Source of the DNA: Comamonadaceae bacterium
GTDB taxonomy: Bacteria; Pseudomonadota; Gammaproteobacteria; Burkholderiales; Burkholderiaceae_C
Direction of reading: 5' to 3'
Assembly: GCA_027488255.1 (NCBI GenBank)
Contig: JAIYBZ010000035.1
Location: forward strand, 62,001-126,000
Length of the DNA: 64,000 nt
Part shown: piece after piece, positions 32,666 through 41,490 of the stretch
Numbering within the stretch: the first letter of the stretch is position 1
Layout: every line of letters begins with the position of its first letter
Notes under the pieces: model-generated
The model's database searches: none
Told to the model about the DNA's origin: nothing
The model's input: only the letters and a program-made list of their open reading frames with translations
Made by a program: the position numbers and the translations under genes

Positions 32666-33448
32666 TCACATGTTGTTGTTGATGAAGCGCAGCATGCCGT
32701 CCACGGCCGAGATGGCTTTGGAGTTGACTTCGTAGGCGCGCTGGGTCTCGATCATGCTGACCATTTCTTCCACCACGTTCACGTTAGAAGCTTCCAGCGA
32801 GCCTTGTTGCAGCGTGCCGGCGCCCGCGGTGCCAGGGGCCACCACTTGCGGCGCGCCACTGGCGGCGGTTTCTTTCAACAGGTTTTGGCCCATGGCTTGC
32901 AAGCCACTCGGGTTCACAAAACGCGCAATCTGAATTTGGCCAATGGCCGCCTGCGCACCGGCTGCCGATTGGGCGCTGACGGTGCCGTCGCGGCCAATGG
33001 TGATCGAGGCGGTACCCGCAGGCACCGTGATGGCGGGTTGCAAAGCGGCACCCGAAGCGGTGACGATTTGGCCTGTGGCCGAGATCTTGAAGTTACCGTC
33101 GCGGGTGTAGGCCAAGGTGCCATCGGCTTGGGCAATCTGGAAAAAGCCTTCGCCTGCCACCGCCATGTCGAGCGGGTTTTGGGTGTTGACCATGCTGCCT
33201 TGGCCATGCAATTTTTCTGTCGCCACCACACGCACACCGGTACCGAGCATCATGCCGGTAGGGGACTGCGAGTTGGCGTCGGTTTGGCCGCCGGCCTGAC
33301 GGATGTTTTGGTAGAGCATGTCCTCAAACACCGCGCGGTCGCGCTTGAAGCCACTCGTATTGACGTTGGCCAAGTTGTTCGAGATGACGTTCATCCGGGT
33401 CTGTTGGGCGTCCAGACCGGTTTTAGCTACCCACATTGATGCATCCAT
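32666..33448 (-). CDS. flgG: Distal rod protein FlgG
   Basis: A 260-residue distal rod subunit. It starts MDASMWVAKTGLDAQQTRMN and has SNNLANVNTSGFKRDRAVF, the long FlgG-specific loop with NSQSPTGMMLGTGV, and the C-terminal helix VEEMVSMIETQRAYEVNSKA. Length equals that of Salmonella FlgG. It is spaced 30 bases from flgF. Confidence 0.98.
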   Translation of the reverse strand: MDASMWVAKTGLDAQQTRMNVISNNLANVNTSGFKRDRAVFEDMLYQNIRQAGGQTDANSQSPTGMMLGTGVRVVATEKLHGQGSMVNTQNPLDMAVAGEGFFQIAQADGTLAYTRDGNFKISATGQIVTASGAALQPAITVPAGTASITIGRDGTVSAQSAAGAQAAIGQIQIARFVNPSGLQAMGQNLLKETAASGAPQVVAPGTAGAGTLQQGSLEASNVNVVEEMVSMIETQRAYEVNSKAISAVDGMLRFINNNM

Positions 33449-33478
33449 GAGGATCTCCTTGCAATTTCAAAAGTCAGG

Positions 33479-34243
33479 TCACGAGAGCTTGAGCATGGTG
33501 GCGCCCGACTCATCCCCTGATTTGCTTTCTTTGATGATCCGAACCTGGTGTTCGAAGCTGCGGCTTTGCTCCATCATCTTGACCATCACGGTGATGGCAT
33601 TGACGTTGCTGCCTTCCAAAGCACGGGGTGTCAAAGAAGCGATCTCTCCGGTAGCAGCAATATCTGTGCCATCGGGCTGACCTTGCACCTTGAAGAAACC
33701 GTCCACTCGGCGCTCAAGCTTCACCTGGCTGGCTTCGCGCAACAAGATGCGGTCAATCAATGCCGCTGGGGCATTGCCGGCCTGAGCCGGGTCTTGGGCA
33801 TACACCGAGCCGTCGCCATTGATGGACACCTCAAAACCGGGAGGCACCGTGATCGGGCCGCCACTTTCGCCGCGCACGGCCACGCCGGTAGCGGTTTGCA
33901 ACACGCCCCCTGCGCTCAATTGCAAGTCGCCCCGGCGGGTGAATGCCAGCTCGCCCGCACTGGTGGTGACCCCCATGACGGCTTGGCCGTTCATGGCGAC
34001 ATCCAGCTTGCGGCCGGTGGCCATGATGGCACCCGGTGACAAGTCGATGTTGTCGGTCGACACCGATTGCGGTTGGTAGCGCGAGTGCAAACCATCGCCC
34101 TCGACCTTGATGGCGCGGGTGGCTGCCTCGTAGCTGCGCTTGAAACCGACCGTTGAAACGTTGGCCAGATCGTTCACTGTCATCTGGCGCGAGATGCGCT
34201 GCTCATTGATGGCAGCGACAGCGTTGAAGGCTAAGCGGTCCAT
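33479..34243 (-). CDS. flgF: Proximal rod protein FlgF
   Basis: A 254-residue rod subunit. It opens MDRLAFNAVAAINEQRISRQ and has VNDLANVSTVGFKRSYEAAT, close to FlgG-type rod proteins but shorter in the loop, with the C-terminal NVNAITVMVKMMEQSRSFEH. Position between flgE and flgG identifies it as FlgF. Asn-Ile in the usual NNIAN stretch is replaced by VNDLAN. Confidence 0.95.
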   Translation of the reverse strand: MDRLAFNAVAAINEQRISRQMTVNDLANVSTVGFKRSYEAATRAIKVEGDGLHSRYQPQSVSTDNIDLSPGAIMATGRKLDVAMNGQAVMGVTTSAGELAFTRRGDLQLSAGGVLQTATGVAVRGESGGPITVPPGFEVSINGDGSVYAQDPAQAGNAPAALIDRILLREASQVKLERRVDGFFKVQGQPDGTDIAATGEIASLTPRALEGSNVNAITVMVKMMEQSRSFEHQVRIIKESKSGDESGATMLKLS

Positions 34244-34271
34244 GGTCTTGACTCAGTCAGAGGCTAGGCGA

Positions 34272-37199
34272 TTAGCCGCGGATGTTGATGATGGCTTGCG
34301 TCATGGTGGTCGAGGTTTCGATCGCCTTGGCGTTGGCCTGGAAGTTACGTTGGGCGGTGATCAGTTCCACCAGCTCTTGCGTCAAGTCCACGTTGGAGCG
34401 CTCGGTGGCACCGGCGCGAATCGTGCCGAAGCCCGCGGTACCGGCAGTGCCCAGAATCGGGTTGCCTGAAGCCGCAGAAGCCAAGAAGCTCGAGTCACCA
34501 ATTTGACGCAGACCGGTGGGGCTGGAGAAGTTGGTCAGCAAAATTTTGGCCAGCGATTTTTGTGAACCGTTGGAGTAACTGGCACTGACCAGACCGTCGT
34601 TACCAATCGTCACGCCCACCAAGTCACCTTCAGGGGCACCGTCTTGCGACTGTGACAGCACCGCGAAGGGCGAGGTTTGTTGGGTCGAGGCCGAGTAGTC
34701 GATGTTGATCGTCAAAGCACCCTTACCACCGGCCAGATACACCGTCTCCAACTGGGTACCGCCTTGAGGAGAAACCAGCTTACCGCCGGTGTCAAAGGTC
34801 AGCTCGCCTTTGTCCAAGTAAATCGGTGACCAGGCGGGCAGCACGGTAAAGCCGTCGCCGTTGGTGGTTTCAACGCCGTTGCCGTCAATGTATTTCGGCA
34901 CCAATTGACCGCCCACCAGTTCTTTGTGCTGTGTGGGTTTGATCCAGGTGGCGGTTTCGCCACGGCCGGCTTCCACTTGCTCCAAGCCCCAGTTCGAGCT
35001 GCCCGAAATCTTGATGTACGAGTCGGTCGAGGTGGTGCCCGAGGTGAACACAAAGCGGCTCATGGCGTAGTCGTAGCTCACCTTCACGCCGTTGACCGTT
35101 TGCGGCACGCCGTTGGTGTTGTTGGCCAAAGAGTTGATGCCTTTTTCCAAGGCGTTGGCGAAGCTTTCGACCGAATAGGCGCTGTCGGTTGGAATGACCA
35201 CAGTGCCCTTAACGCCGTCAACAGTGACCACAAAACGATTGTTGGTGCTGTCCACCGCAAAGTTGTTGGTCACGTTGGTGGTGGGGGTCACACCATAGGC
35301 AATAGCGGGTTTGGAGGCGATACCGCGCAAAGCCACATTGGAGGTCAAGACCTCTGAGTTCTTGAAGCCAAACAGCTTGTCGCCCAAAGACAAACCGGTC
35401 GAGGCGCCCGTGGTGCCTTTCACCAAATCGAGTTTGATGCCCGAGTCGTCACCCGTGGTGCCCGACTTGACAGCAAAAGTCTTGGTGCCCGCGTCGTAGG
35501 TCACCTGAATGCCATAGCGCTGCTCGGCCAGGGGGCGGATCATGCCGCCGTTGGGCAACACCTGCAGGTTGTTTGAGCCGTCTTCATTCATGACCACGGG
35601 GTTGGTGTCGAGTCCCAACACTTCATTTCGGCCACTGGCCCCTTGGGCAATGCTCACGGTCGCGGTGCCGTCGGTGAAATTGAAGGTGCGGGCGTTGTAG
35701 TCGTACTTCACTTCAAGCGGCGTGGTAGATCCGTAAACCGTTGTGGTTTGGGTGGTACCCGACAAGGTGGTGGCGGTGATTTGGCCGGCAGGAAAGTGGC
35801 CATTGGCGTCTGCTGCTGGGCTGTAAGTGGTGCCGTTGGTGCCAGGTGCCACCGTCGCCGTGGAGGTGGACACCACAGGGCGTAAAGCAACGGTGTTGTT
35901 GATGCGTTTTTGCATCGCTGCTTCGAGTTTTTCGGTGGTGATCTTGGTCCAGTCCACGGTGGCGCCGGTCAGGCCGAAATCAGCGGCATTCAGGCTCAGC
36001 GATACCGGGGTAGGGGTGGTCAAACCGTTGGTGGTGCTGCTGACGCGGCTGGTGCGCAAGGTGAACTCGCGGCTGGACGGGGTGCTGATGTCAAAGTAAG
36101 ACTCGTCACCAAAAGCGCGGTTCAGGTAGTTGGTCATTTCAGCGGCAATTTGGTTGCCGGTCATCTTGGTCGTGCGGGTAGCCAAGTAGCTCAAGTCCAC
36201 CGTGACGGGAGAGCCCGAGTTGTCAACGTCCAGCGAGAACACCTTGGACAACAAGTCGCGGTTGGTGGGGAAGGTTCTGAAGTCCACGCCGTTGGTCAAA
36301 TCAAACTCGGCATCCATCGTTTCGGTGCTGGACACGCTAGCGGGCACCGACTGGCGCACATCGGTCAATTCGTCCAAAGAGATCAGCTGTGTTTTGGCCG
36401 TGGTCAGCTCGTCTTTGACTTCGCTGAAGGGCTTGATCTGGCCGTATTGGTTCACATACAGCGGGTCGCCGCCCACGTCGCTGGCTTGCACCAAAGAGGC
36501 GTTCACTTTTTCGTCCCCCACAAACACATAGGTTTGCCACTTGTTGGTGGGGCTGCTTTGGTTGGCGTTGGCGGTTTTGACGTAATAAATGGTGGCCAGA
36601 TAACCGTTACCACCGTTGTCGTACACGGTCATGGCCGTGCTTTTGTTGTAAGTGCTGGTGTCTGCTCGATTGAATTCGGCGGTGATGACCTGCGCATCGG
36701 CCGGGAAGTTCAGACCTAACTCAACCAAAGATGTTTGTTTGGCTTCCCCCGAAGTCTTTTGTGGAATGGTCAAGACCACGCGCTCGTTCACGTTCGCACT
36801 GCCGGTCGAGTCGACTGTCGCCGCCATCAGTCGTTGGCCTGCTGAGTTGACCACGTTGAACTGTTCGTTCAGCGTGAACGAGCCGTTGCGGGTGTAGATG
36901 TCTTGCAAGCCGTCGGCTGAGCGCAGCGGGAAGAAACCGTCACCCGTGATGGCCAGATCGAGCGCGTTGGCCGAGAAGCTCACGTTGCCCTGGCTGAACT
37001 CTTGGCTCACCTGTTTCAGCGACACACCTTGGCCCACCGTACTGGAGGCTTTTTGCAGTGGCGAGGTCGCAAAAATGTCACCGAAGTCAGCGCGTGAGCG
37101 CTTGAAACCGGTGGTGCCCACGTTGGCGATGTTGTTGCTGGTCACGCCCAATTGGGAGGTGGCGGCGTTCAAGCCGGTGAGGGAGGTATAGAACGACAT
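34272..37199 (-). CDS. flgE: Flagellar hook protein FlgE, oversized (975 aa)
   Basis: Canonical hook-protein ends: N-terminal SFYTSLTGLNAATSQLGVTS and NNIANVGTTGFKRSRADFGD, C-terminal LTQELVELITAQRNFQANAK and TTMTQAIINIRG. Enteric FlgE is about 400 residues; here the surface domains add about 570 residues of Thr/Ser/Asn/Gly-rich beta sequence. A FlgE-type D2 segment (STYNKSTAMTVYDNGGNGY) follows the N-terminal part and another (QDGAPEGDLVGVTIGNDGLV) precedes the C-terminus, so the extra material is in between. Length control would have to work with a hook of much heavier subunits. Confidence 0.97.
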   Translation of the reverse strand: MSFYTSLTGLNAATSQLGVTSNNIANVGTTGFKRSRADFGDIFATSPLQKASSTVGQGVSLKQVSQEFSQGNVSFSANALDLAITGDGFFPLRSADGLQDIYTRNGSFTLNEQFNVVNSAGQRLMAATVDSTGSANVNERVVLTIPQKTSGEAKQTSLVELGLNFPADAQVITAEFNRADTSTYNKSTAMTVYDNGGNGYLATIYYVKTANANQSSPTNKWQTYVFVGDEKVNASLVQASDVGGDPLYVNQYGQIKPFSEVKDELTTAKTQLISLDELTDVRQSVPASVSSTETMDAEFDLTNGVDFRTFPTNRDLLSKVFSLDVDNSGSPVTVDLSYLATRTTKMTGNQIAAEMTNYLNRAFGDESYFDISTPSSREFTLRTSRVSSTTNGLTTPTPVSLSLNAADFGLTGATVDWTKITTEKLEAAMQKRINNTVALRPVVSTSTATVAPGTNGTTYSPAADANGHFPAGQITATTLSGTTQTTTVYGSTTPLEVKYDYNARTFNFTDGTATVSIAQGASGRNEVLGLDTNPVVMNEDGSNNLQVLPNGGMIRPLAEQRYGIQVTYDAGTKTFAVKSGTTGDDSGIKLDLVKGTTGASTGLSLGDKLFGFKNSEVLTSNVALRGIASKPAIAYGVTPTTNVTNNFAVDSTNNRFVVTVDGVKGTVVIPTDSAYSVESFANALEKGINSLANNTNGVPQTVNGVKVSYDYAMSRFVFTSGTTSTDSYIKISGSSNWGLEQVEAGRGETATWIKPTQHKELVGGQLVPKYIDGNGVETTNGDGFTVLPAWSPIYLDKGELTFDTGGKLVSPQGGTQLETVYLAGGKGALTINIDYSASTQQTSPFAVLSQSQDGAPEGDLVGVTIGNDGLVSASYSNGSQKSLAKILLTNFSSPTGLRQIGDSSFLASAASGNPILGTAGTAGFGTIRAGATERSNVDLTQELVELITAQRNFQANAKAIETSTTMTQAIINIRG

Positions 37200-37250
37200 G
37201 TTGGACTTCCTGTTTAGCGGGGAGGGGGTATGGGGTGGGGTTAAAAATGA

Positions 37251-37943
37251 TCAGATGCCGACGCGTTGCACGGCAGACAGGGCGATGGATTTGCCACCGT
37301 CCACTTCGAGCGTCAGGCTGCCATCGGTGGCGTTTTGCGTGATGCTGCGCACCGTCGACAAGGTCATGACCGAGCCGGGGGTGATTTGTCCTTGGTTGGC
37401 CACTTGGGCCTTGATGCTGTACGAGCCCTCGGGCAAGGCGTTGCCCGCGTCGTCCAGGCCGTCCCAGGTCCAGCTGACGTTGCCAGCGGTTTGGGGGCCC
37501 AGCACTTTGTTGCGCACGCTTTCGCCTTTGGCATTCAACACGTCAAAACGCACGGCATCGGCGCCGTTTTTCAAGGTCATGGTGGACTCGACGGGTTGGC
37601 CGTTTTTCCAAATCGCGGGGGCATCTGGCACCGCCACTTTTTTGCCAATCAAGGCCGCGCCGCTCAACATGCGCTCGCCCGACATGCTGCTGACCATGTT
37701 GTTCAGCGAGGTCGACATGTTGGTGGTGGCCTCGAGTTGCGAGAACTGCGCCAGTTGGGCCACGAAGGCTTCGTTTTTGACCGGATCCAAAGGGTTTTGG
37801 TTTTGCAGCTGGGTGGTGAACAGCTTGAGAAACTCGGTTTGACCCATGTTCTCGTTGGCCGTTTTGTTGGCGGGCTTGGCTGCTTCCGCCACGTCTTCGT
37901 AGCGCTTGATGCTGGCCAAATTGTTGGTGATTGCGGTTGCCAT
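37251..37943 (-). CDS. flgD: Hook-capping scaffold FlgD
   Basis: A 230-residue hook cap that directs FlgE assembly and is then replaced by FlgK. GQTEFLKLFTTQLQNQNPLD and NEAFVAQLAQFSQLEATTNM are the FlgD signature; the C-terminal part has the FLG/Fn3-like strands (VSWTWDGLDDAGNALPEGSY). Length is normal. It lies between flgC and flgE. Confidence 0.98.
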   Translation of the reverse strand: MATAITNNLASIKRYEDVAEAAKPANKTANENMGQTEFLKLFTTQLQNQNPLDPVKNEAFVAQLAQFSQLEATTNMSTSLNNMVSSMSGERMLSGAALIGKKVAVPDAPAIWKNGQPVESTMTLKNGADAVRFDVLNAKGESVRNKVLGPQTAGNVSWTWDGLDDAGNALPEGSYSIKAQVANQGQITPGSVMTLSTVRSITQNATDGSLTLEVDGGKSIALSAVQRVGI

Positions 37944-37957
37944 GGTTCAGGTCCGGT

Positions 37958-38383
37958 TCAGCTGCGGGTGATGTCCAGCGTGCGCATCATGAGTTGACGC
38001 GCCGTGTTCACCACTTCGACGTTGTTTTGGTAAGAGCGCGAGGCGGCCATCATTTCCACCATCTCGGTCATTTCGTTCACGTTAGAGGCGTAGACAAAGC
38101 CGTCTTTGTCGGCCAAGGGGTTGCCGGGCTCAAACATCTTGCGCACGGGGGCCGGGTCGTCGTTGATCGACTGGATCTGCACGCCGCCTTGGTAGGGCGC
38201 GTCTTGTGCGCTGAGTTGTTGGTCGACCATCGCTTTGAAGACGCTGCGCTTGGCGCGAAAGGCTTCTTGTTCAGTGGCGGCCACGGTGTTGGCGTTGGCC
38301 AAGTTCGAGGCCACGGTGTTCATGCGCGTGGTTTGGGCGTTCAGGGCCGAGCCTGCGATGCCAAAAATGCTGTCGAGTCCCAT
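37958..38383 (-). CDS. flgC: Proximal rod protein FlgC
   Basis: A 141-residue rod subunit with TTRMNTVASNLANANTVAAT and the C-terminal VYASNVNEMTEMVEMMAASR. ATG 38383 lies 7 bases after AGGAG and just past the flgB stop; a GTG at 38389 that overlaps the stop is less well placed. Length matches Salmonella FlgC (134 aa). Confidence 0.97.
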   Translation of the reverse strand: MGLDSIFGIAGSALNAQTTRMNTVASNLANANTVAATEQEAFRAKRSVFKAMVDQQLSAQDAPYQGGVQIQSINDDPAPVRKMFEPGNPLADKDGFVYASNVNEMTEMVEMMAASRSYQNNVEVVNTARQLMMRTLDITRS

Positions 38384-38385
38384 GC

Positions 38386-38769
38386 TCACTCTCCTCGCAG
38401 GGCTTTACGAAGGCCACTGATGCGGCTTTCTAAGAAATTCAGGGTGGCTTGGTAGTCGGCTGCGGCCTTACCGTATTGGGCTTGTTCCACGTTCAGTTCG
38501 ACCGTGTTGCCGTCAAACGACACGTTGAAGGGGATGCGGTATTTCAAGCCGTCGTCGGTGCCCGCGGGCAGCTCGGACAAATGCTTGGTGTTGGTCATTT
38601 GCAGGTCGCCAGACTGGGCGCTTTTGAGCACCTGTTTGAAATCCAGGTCTTGCGCTTTGTATTGGGGGGTGTCGGCGTTGGCGATGTTGCGCGCAAGCAC
38701 TTCCACCCGCTGGCTTCTGACGGCCAGGGCCTGGGCGTGGACACCCAATGCGGAGTCGAGCAAACTCAT
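38386..38769 (-). CDS. flgB: Proximal rod protein FlgB
   Basis: A 127-residue rod subunit: SLLDSALGVHAQALAVRSQR, VLARNIANADTPQYKAQDLD and the C-terminal AADYQATLNFLESRISGLRK. ATG 38769 is the second of two adjacent ATGs and has the better distance from GGAAG; the longer frame to 38958 runs through the promoter. First gene of flgB-to-flgL, with a strong sigma54 site 75 bases upstream. Confidence 0.97.
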   Translation of the reverse strand: MSLLDSALGVHAQALAVRSQRVEVLARNIANADTPQYKAQDLDFKQVLKSAQSGDLQMTNTKHLSELPAGTDDGLKYRIPFNVSFDGNTVELNVEQAQYGKAAADYQATLNFLESRISGLRKALRGE

Positions 38770-38843
38770 CATCTTCCTTTCGTGGTCGGCGGGATGCCGA
38801 TTTATTGACACGCAGCCCTCAAGCGGGGCGATGTGGTGTCGAA

Positions 38844-38859
38844 TGCAAGAGATGTGCCA
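38844..38859 (-). promoter_or_regulatory. Sigma54 promoter for the flgB operon
   Basis: The minus strand reads TGGCACATCTCTTGCA, a near-perfect TGGCAC-N5-TTGCA site, 75 bases before the flgB ATG. It should drive flgB through flgL. Confidence 0.9.
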
Positions 38860-38940
38860 GCTGGTGAAAGAGAAGCCCAGAAGAATTTGAGACGGGTCAA
38901 GCGGGCGAAAAGCAGGGCCGTTCGCCGGGGAGGCCACTTG

Positions 38941-38958
38941 TTGCCGCCAGAGCGGCAA
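38941..38958. repeat. 18-base inverted repeat between flgB and the LysM gene
   Basis: TTGCCGC-CAGA-GCGGCAA is a perfect 7-base-pair palindrome with a 4-base centre, followed by further TTGCCGC half-sites at about 38963-38976. No T-run. It could be an operator or the 3' hairpin of the upstream gene. The remaining gap (38770-38996) holds only the sigma54 site. Confidence 0.5.
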
Positions 38959-38996
38959 GGTGTTGCCGCTTGCCGCCGGCGCCCGTGTTTTTCAGA

Positions 38997-40352
38997 TCAG
39001 GGCTGGGGGAAACTGTCGGTGTCGTTTTGCGCCAACTGGGTCATGGGCGCTGCCACACTGGCCCGAGGCTGAGACTGTGAGGGGAGGGAAGTCAGGGAGG
39101 AAAGGGACGACAGAGAAGACAACTGCTGCGTCTTGGGCAGAGCCTTCGAAACAGGGCCGGGGTTCAATGCAGATACGGGGGCCGGAGCGGGTGCCTGAGC
39201 TGGAGCCGCAGCCGCAGCCGGAGCCGACACAGGTTTGGGCGCTTCACTCATCTGAAAAGCCGCGCTCAGTTTTTGCCGGGCGTTTTTGACCAAGCCCTCA
39301 AAAATAGATTGCCGTGTGATGGCTTGGGTGTTGTCGTGGCCTTCGTGCAGCACTTTGGCCTGCGGGCCCAAGATGTTCAGCGGGGCATCGGCCCGTTTTT
39401 CTTGCCGCGCCGTGGGCTGCAACACCGCCAGATAGAGGTTGTCGAGGGTGTTGTGGGCTTGTTTGTGCACCCCCGCTTCCTGGAAATAAGTGTCCACCAA
39501 ATTCAGTTGCTGGAACACGCTCAAGCCCAAAATGGCTTTCGGCTTGTCGGCATAACCCACGGTGGCGGCGCCCCGCGCGGGGCCGTCGCAAAACTGGATG
39601 ATGCCGTGGCAACGTTCGTTGGTGGCTTTGGGGTTCAGGCCATCGCTTTCCATCAGGCTCAGGCGGGCAAAGTCATCGGGGTCAAATTTGTGTTTGGCCG
39701 AGAGCTGCAAAATTTTGTCGTGCACCGCTTTTTTCTCATGCCCGGGGATAAAGCCTTTGGCCACCGCGCGGTCCAAGGTTTGTTTCAACACCGGGTGGGG
39801 CACTGCGGCGGTACGGACCGGGGCATTGGCTGCGTTAGCTACTGGGGTGACGGGTGCGGCCACGGCTTGGCGTTGGTTCATCCAGGCGCGGGTGCTGTCC
39901 ACCACCACCACCGAGGGCGGCAGTTTTTCAGCGCGCACCGGGGCAAGGGTTCGCAGCTCGGCGTGCAAGCCCTGCAGTTGCAGGTTTTGGCCCACCTGAA
40001 TGCGGTTGGGGTCGGCGATGCCGTTGCGGTTGGCCAAGTCCAGCGCCAACCGGTGGCTTTGGTCGGGGCTAAGGGCAATGCCTTGGTTGGCCGCTTGTTG
40101 GCGGACGATGCTGGTCAGTGTTTCGCCAGCAGCGATGGCATGGGTGTTGGGTTTGGCCGTACCCGTGCCCGTGCCCATGCCCATGGCCATGCCCCTGCCC
40201 GTGGGGGCCGAGGCTGGGGCGGGGGGCTGACTGGCGCTGGCCATGACTTGCCCAAACGACGTGCCTACCAACTTGGGGGCGGCAGAAAAGTCCTTGCTGT
40301 TGGCAAAGCCCGTGGCGGGCAAGGTGTCGAGGGGCAGATTCAGTTTATCCAT
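38997..40352 (-). CDS. LysM plus lytic-transglycosylase-like protein
   Basis: A 451-residue protein: low-complexity N-terminus with Gly-Met/Thr repeats near 55-65, a LysM domain at about 70-125 (HAIAAGETLTSIVRQQAANQ; RIQVGQNLQLQGL), then a lysozyme-like domain at about 205-330. The segment SLMESDGLNPKATNERCHGI followed by IQF matches the transglycosylase pattern of a catalytic Glu (ES..NP.A.N) and GLMQ-like motif. The C-terminal ~90 residues are Ala/Pro/Ser-rich. No signal peptide is visible, so export may be through the flagellar apparatus. Between flgA (divergent) and flgB it is well placed to replace the wall hydrolase missing from FlgJ (inference). Confidence 0.8.
   Translation of the reverse strand: MDKLNLPLDTLPATGFANSKDFSAAPKLVGTSFGQVMASASQPPAPASAPTGRGMAMGMGTGTGTAKPNTHAIAAGETLTSIVRQQAANQGIALSPDQSHRLALDLANRNGIADPNRIQVGQNLQLQGLHAELRTLAPVRAEKLPPSVVVVDSTRAWMNQRQAVAAPVTPVANAANAPVRTAAVPHPVLKQTLDRAVAKGFIPGHEKKAVHDKILQLSAKHKFDPDDFARLSLMESDGLNPKATNERCHGIIQFCDGPARGAATVGYADKPKAILGLSVFQQLNLVDTYFQEAGVHKQAHNTLDNLYLAVLQPTARQEKRADAPLNILGPQAKVLHEGHDNTQAITRQSIFEGLVKNARQKLSAAFQMSEAPKPVSAPAAAAAPAQAPAPAPVSALNPGPVSKALPKTQQLSSLSSLSSLTSLPSQSQPRASVAAPMTQLAQNDTDSFPQP
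40159..40200. repeat. Hexanucleotide repeat inside the LysM gene
   Basis: Seven imperfect 6-base units (GTACCC, GTGCCC, ATGCCC, CTGCCC types). They encode alternating Gly-Met/Gly-Thr in the LysM protein; changes in copy number would keep the frame. Confidence 0.7.
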
Positions 40353-40395
40353 GGCTTCACGGGGTTCAGGGTGGACGAGGGGTGCAGGTCCGGTG

Positions 40396-40411
40396 TGGCA
40401 TCTTTCTTGCA
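40396..40411 (+). promoter_or_regulatory. Sigma54 promoter for flgA
   Basis: Reads TGGCATCTTTCTTGCA, matching TGGCA and TTGCA with a 10-base GG-to-GC interval, 41 bases upstream of the flgA ATG. Confidence 0.85.
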
Positions 40412-40452
40412 GAAGGGTTGATCATTCTTCTGAGTGTCAAAACTTCCACACC

Positions 40453-41355
40453 ATGAACACCTTCTTGCAAAACTTGTGCCGAGTTCAACTCTCCGGTCTG
40501 GCCACAGGCTGTGCTGGGGTGTTGCTGGCAGCGGCCGGTCAGGCTTCGCCCACCGCGCCGACCACCACGTCGGCCACGGCGTCGACCGCAACGTCGCCGA
40601 CCGCGATGTCGCCGAATGCCGCCCTGCGCCAGCAGATGCTTGCGCAAGCCGGCGCCTGGCTGTCGCGCACCCAGGGTCAGGCAGAAAACACCATTCAATT
40701 TGCCCCGCTGGACGATCGGGTCATGGTCAGGGCGTGCGCCACGCCGCTGCAATTTGACATGCCCTTTGCCAGCCGCGAAACCGTGCGGGTGCGCTGCGGC
40801 GCCCAAGTGCCAAGCGCTTCGCCGTCTGCCCCCTCGGCCACGGCTTCCAATTCTTCTTCCAATTCTTCTTTGTCGGGTTGGCAACTCTATTTGCGTTGGG
40901 TGAATGCAGGCCAGGCGCCCAGTGCCGACCTCCGAGCAGAGTCTCGCGCCGAGCCCAAATCTGGCCAGGTCATGCGCAAGGTCTTGGTGGCCAAGCAACA
41001 GTTGCAACGCGGCACGCGTTTGTCGCCCGAGATGTTCGAGGTGGTCGAGATGGTGGTGCCCCACTGGACGCCCGCCATGCTGGACAGCACCAAGGAAGTG
41101 GCGCAAATGGAAATGGTGCGGGATATTCCTGCCGGTTCGGTCTTGCAGGGTTTCGACGCCCGAAAGGCCATTTTGGTCAAGCAAGGCCAAATGGCCCAGC
41201 TGACTTTGGGCGAGGGCAAGGGTTTTCAGATCAGTGTCAAAGTCGAGGCTTTGCAAGATGGGCGTTTAGGTGAACAAATTCGCCTAAAAAACGCAGAATC
41301 TGGCAAAATCTTGTCTGGCGTTGTTTCTGGTGCCAGCGCGGTACGCGGCATTTAA
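40453..41355 (+). CDS. flgA: P-ring assembly chaperone FlgA
   Basis: A 300-residue exported chaperone for FlgI. It has a signal peptide at about 1-32 (LSGLATGCAGVLLAAAGQAS), a Thr/Ala/Ser-rich spacer, and a C-terminal SAF/FlgA domain: VLVAKQQLQRGTRLSPEMFE, VRDIPAGSVLQGFDARKAIL, VKQGQMAQLTL, LKNAESGKILSGVV. ATG 40453 is chosen over a longer frame from 40243 that overlaps the divergent gene and the promoter. The protein is longer than Salmonella FlgA (219 aa) because of spacer and Ser-rich loop. It heads flgA-flgM-flgN. Confidence 0.96.
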   Translation: MNTFLQNLCRVQLSGLATGCAGVLLAAAGQASPTAPTTTSATASTATSPTAMSPNAALRQQMLAQAGAWLSRTQGQAENTIQFAPLDDRVMVRACATPLQFDMPFASRETVRVRCGAQVPSASPSAPSATASNSSSNSSLSGWQLYLRWVNAGQAPSADLRAESRAEPKSGQVMRKVLVAKQQLQRGTRLSPEMFEVVEMVVPHWTPAMLDSTKEVAQMEMVRDIPAGSVLQGFDARKAILVKQGQMAQLTLGEGKGFQISVKVEALQDGRLGEQIRLKNAESGKILSGVVSGASAVRGI

Positions 41356-41408
41356 TGAATCCAAAAGACCTCGATTCTGGTTTTTTGAAAAGATTTTAAA
41401 AAAAGTGC

Positions 41409-41435
41409 TCAAGTTCCAGAAGATGATTCCGATAC
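41409..41435 (+). promoter_or_regulatory. FliA (sigma28) promoter for flgM
   Basis: -35 TCAAGTTC, an 11-base spacer, -10 TCCGATAC, followed by TGAGG. It stands 55 bases before the flgM ATG, giving flgM a late promoter in addition to read-through from flgA. Confidence 0.82.
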
Positions 41436-41490
41436 TGAGGATGAACACAGATCATTTGCCTCCGGGCAATGTCCAGAAAGAGAGTCCAGC

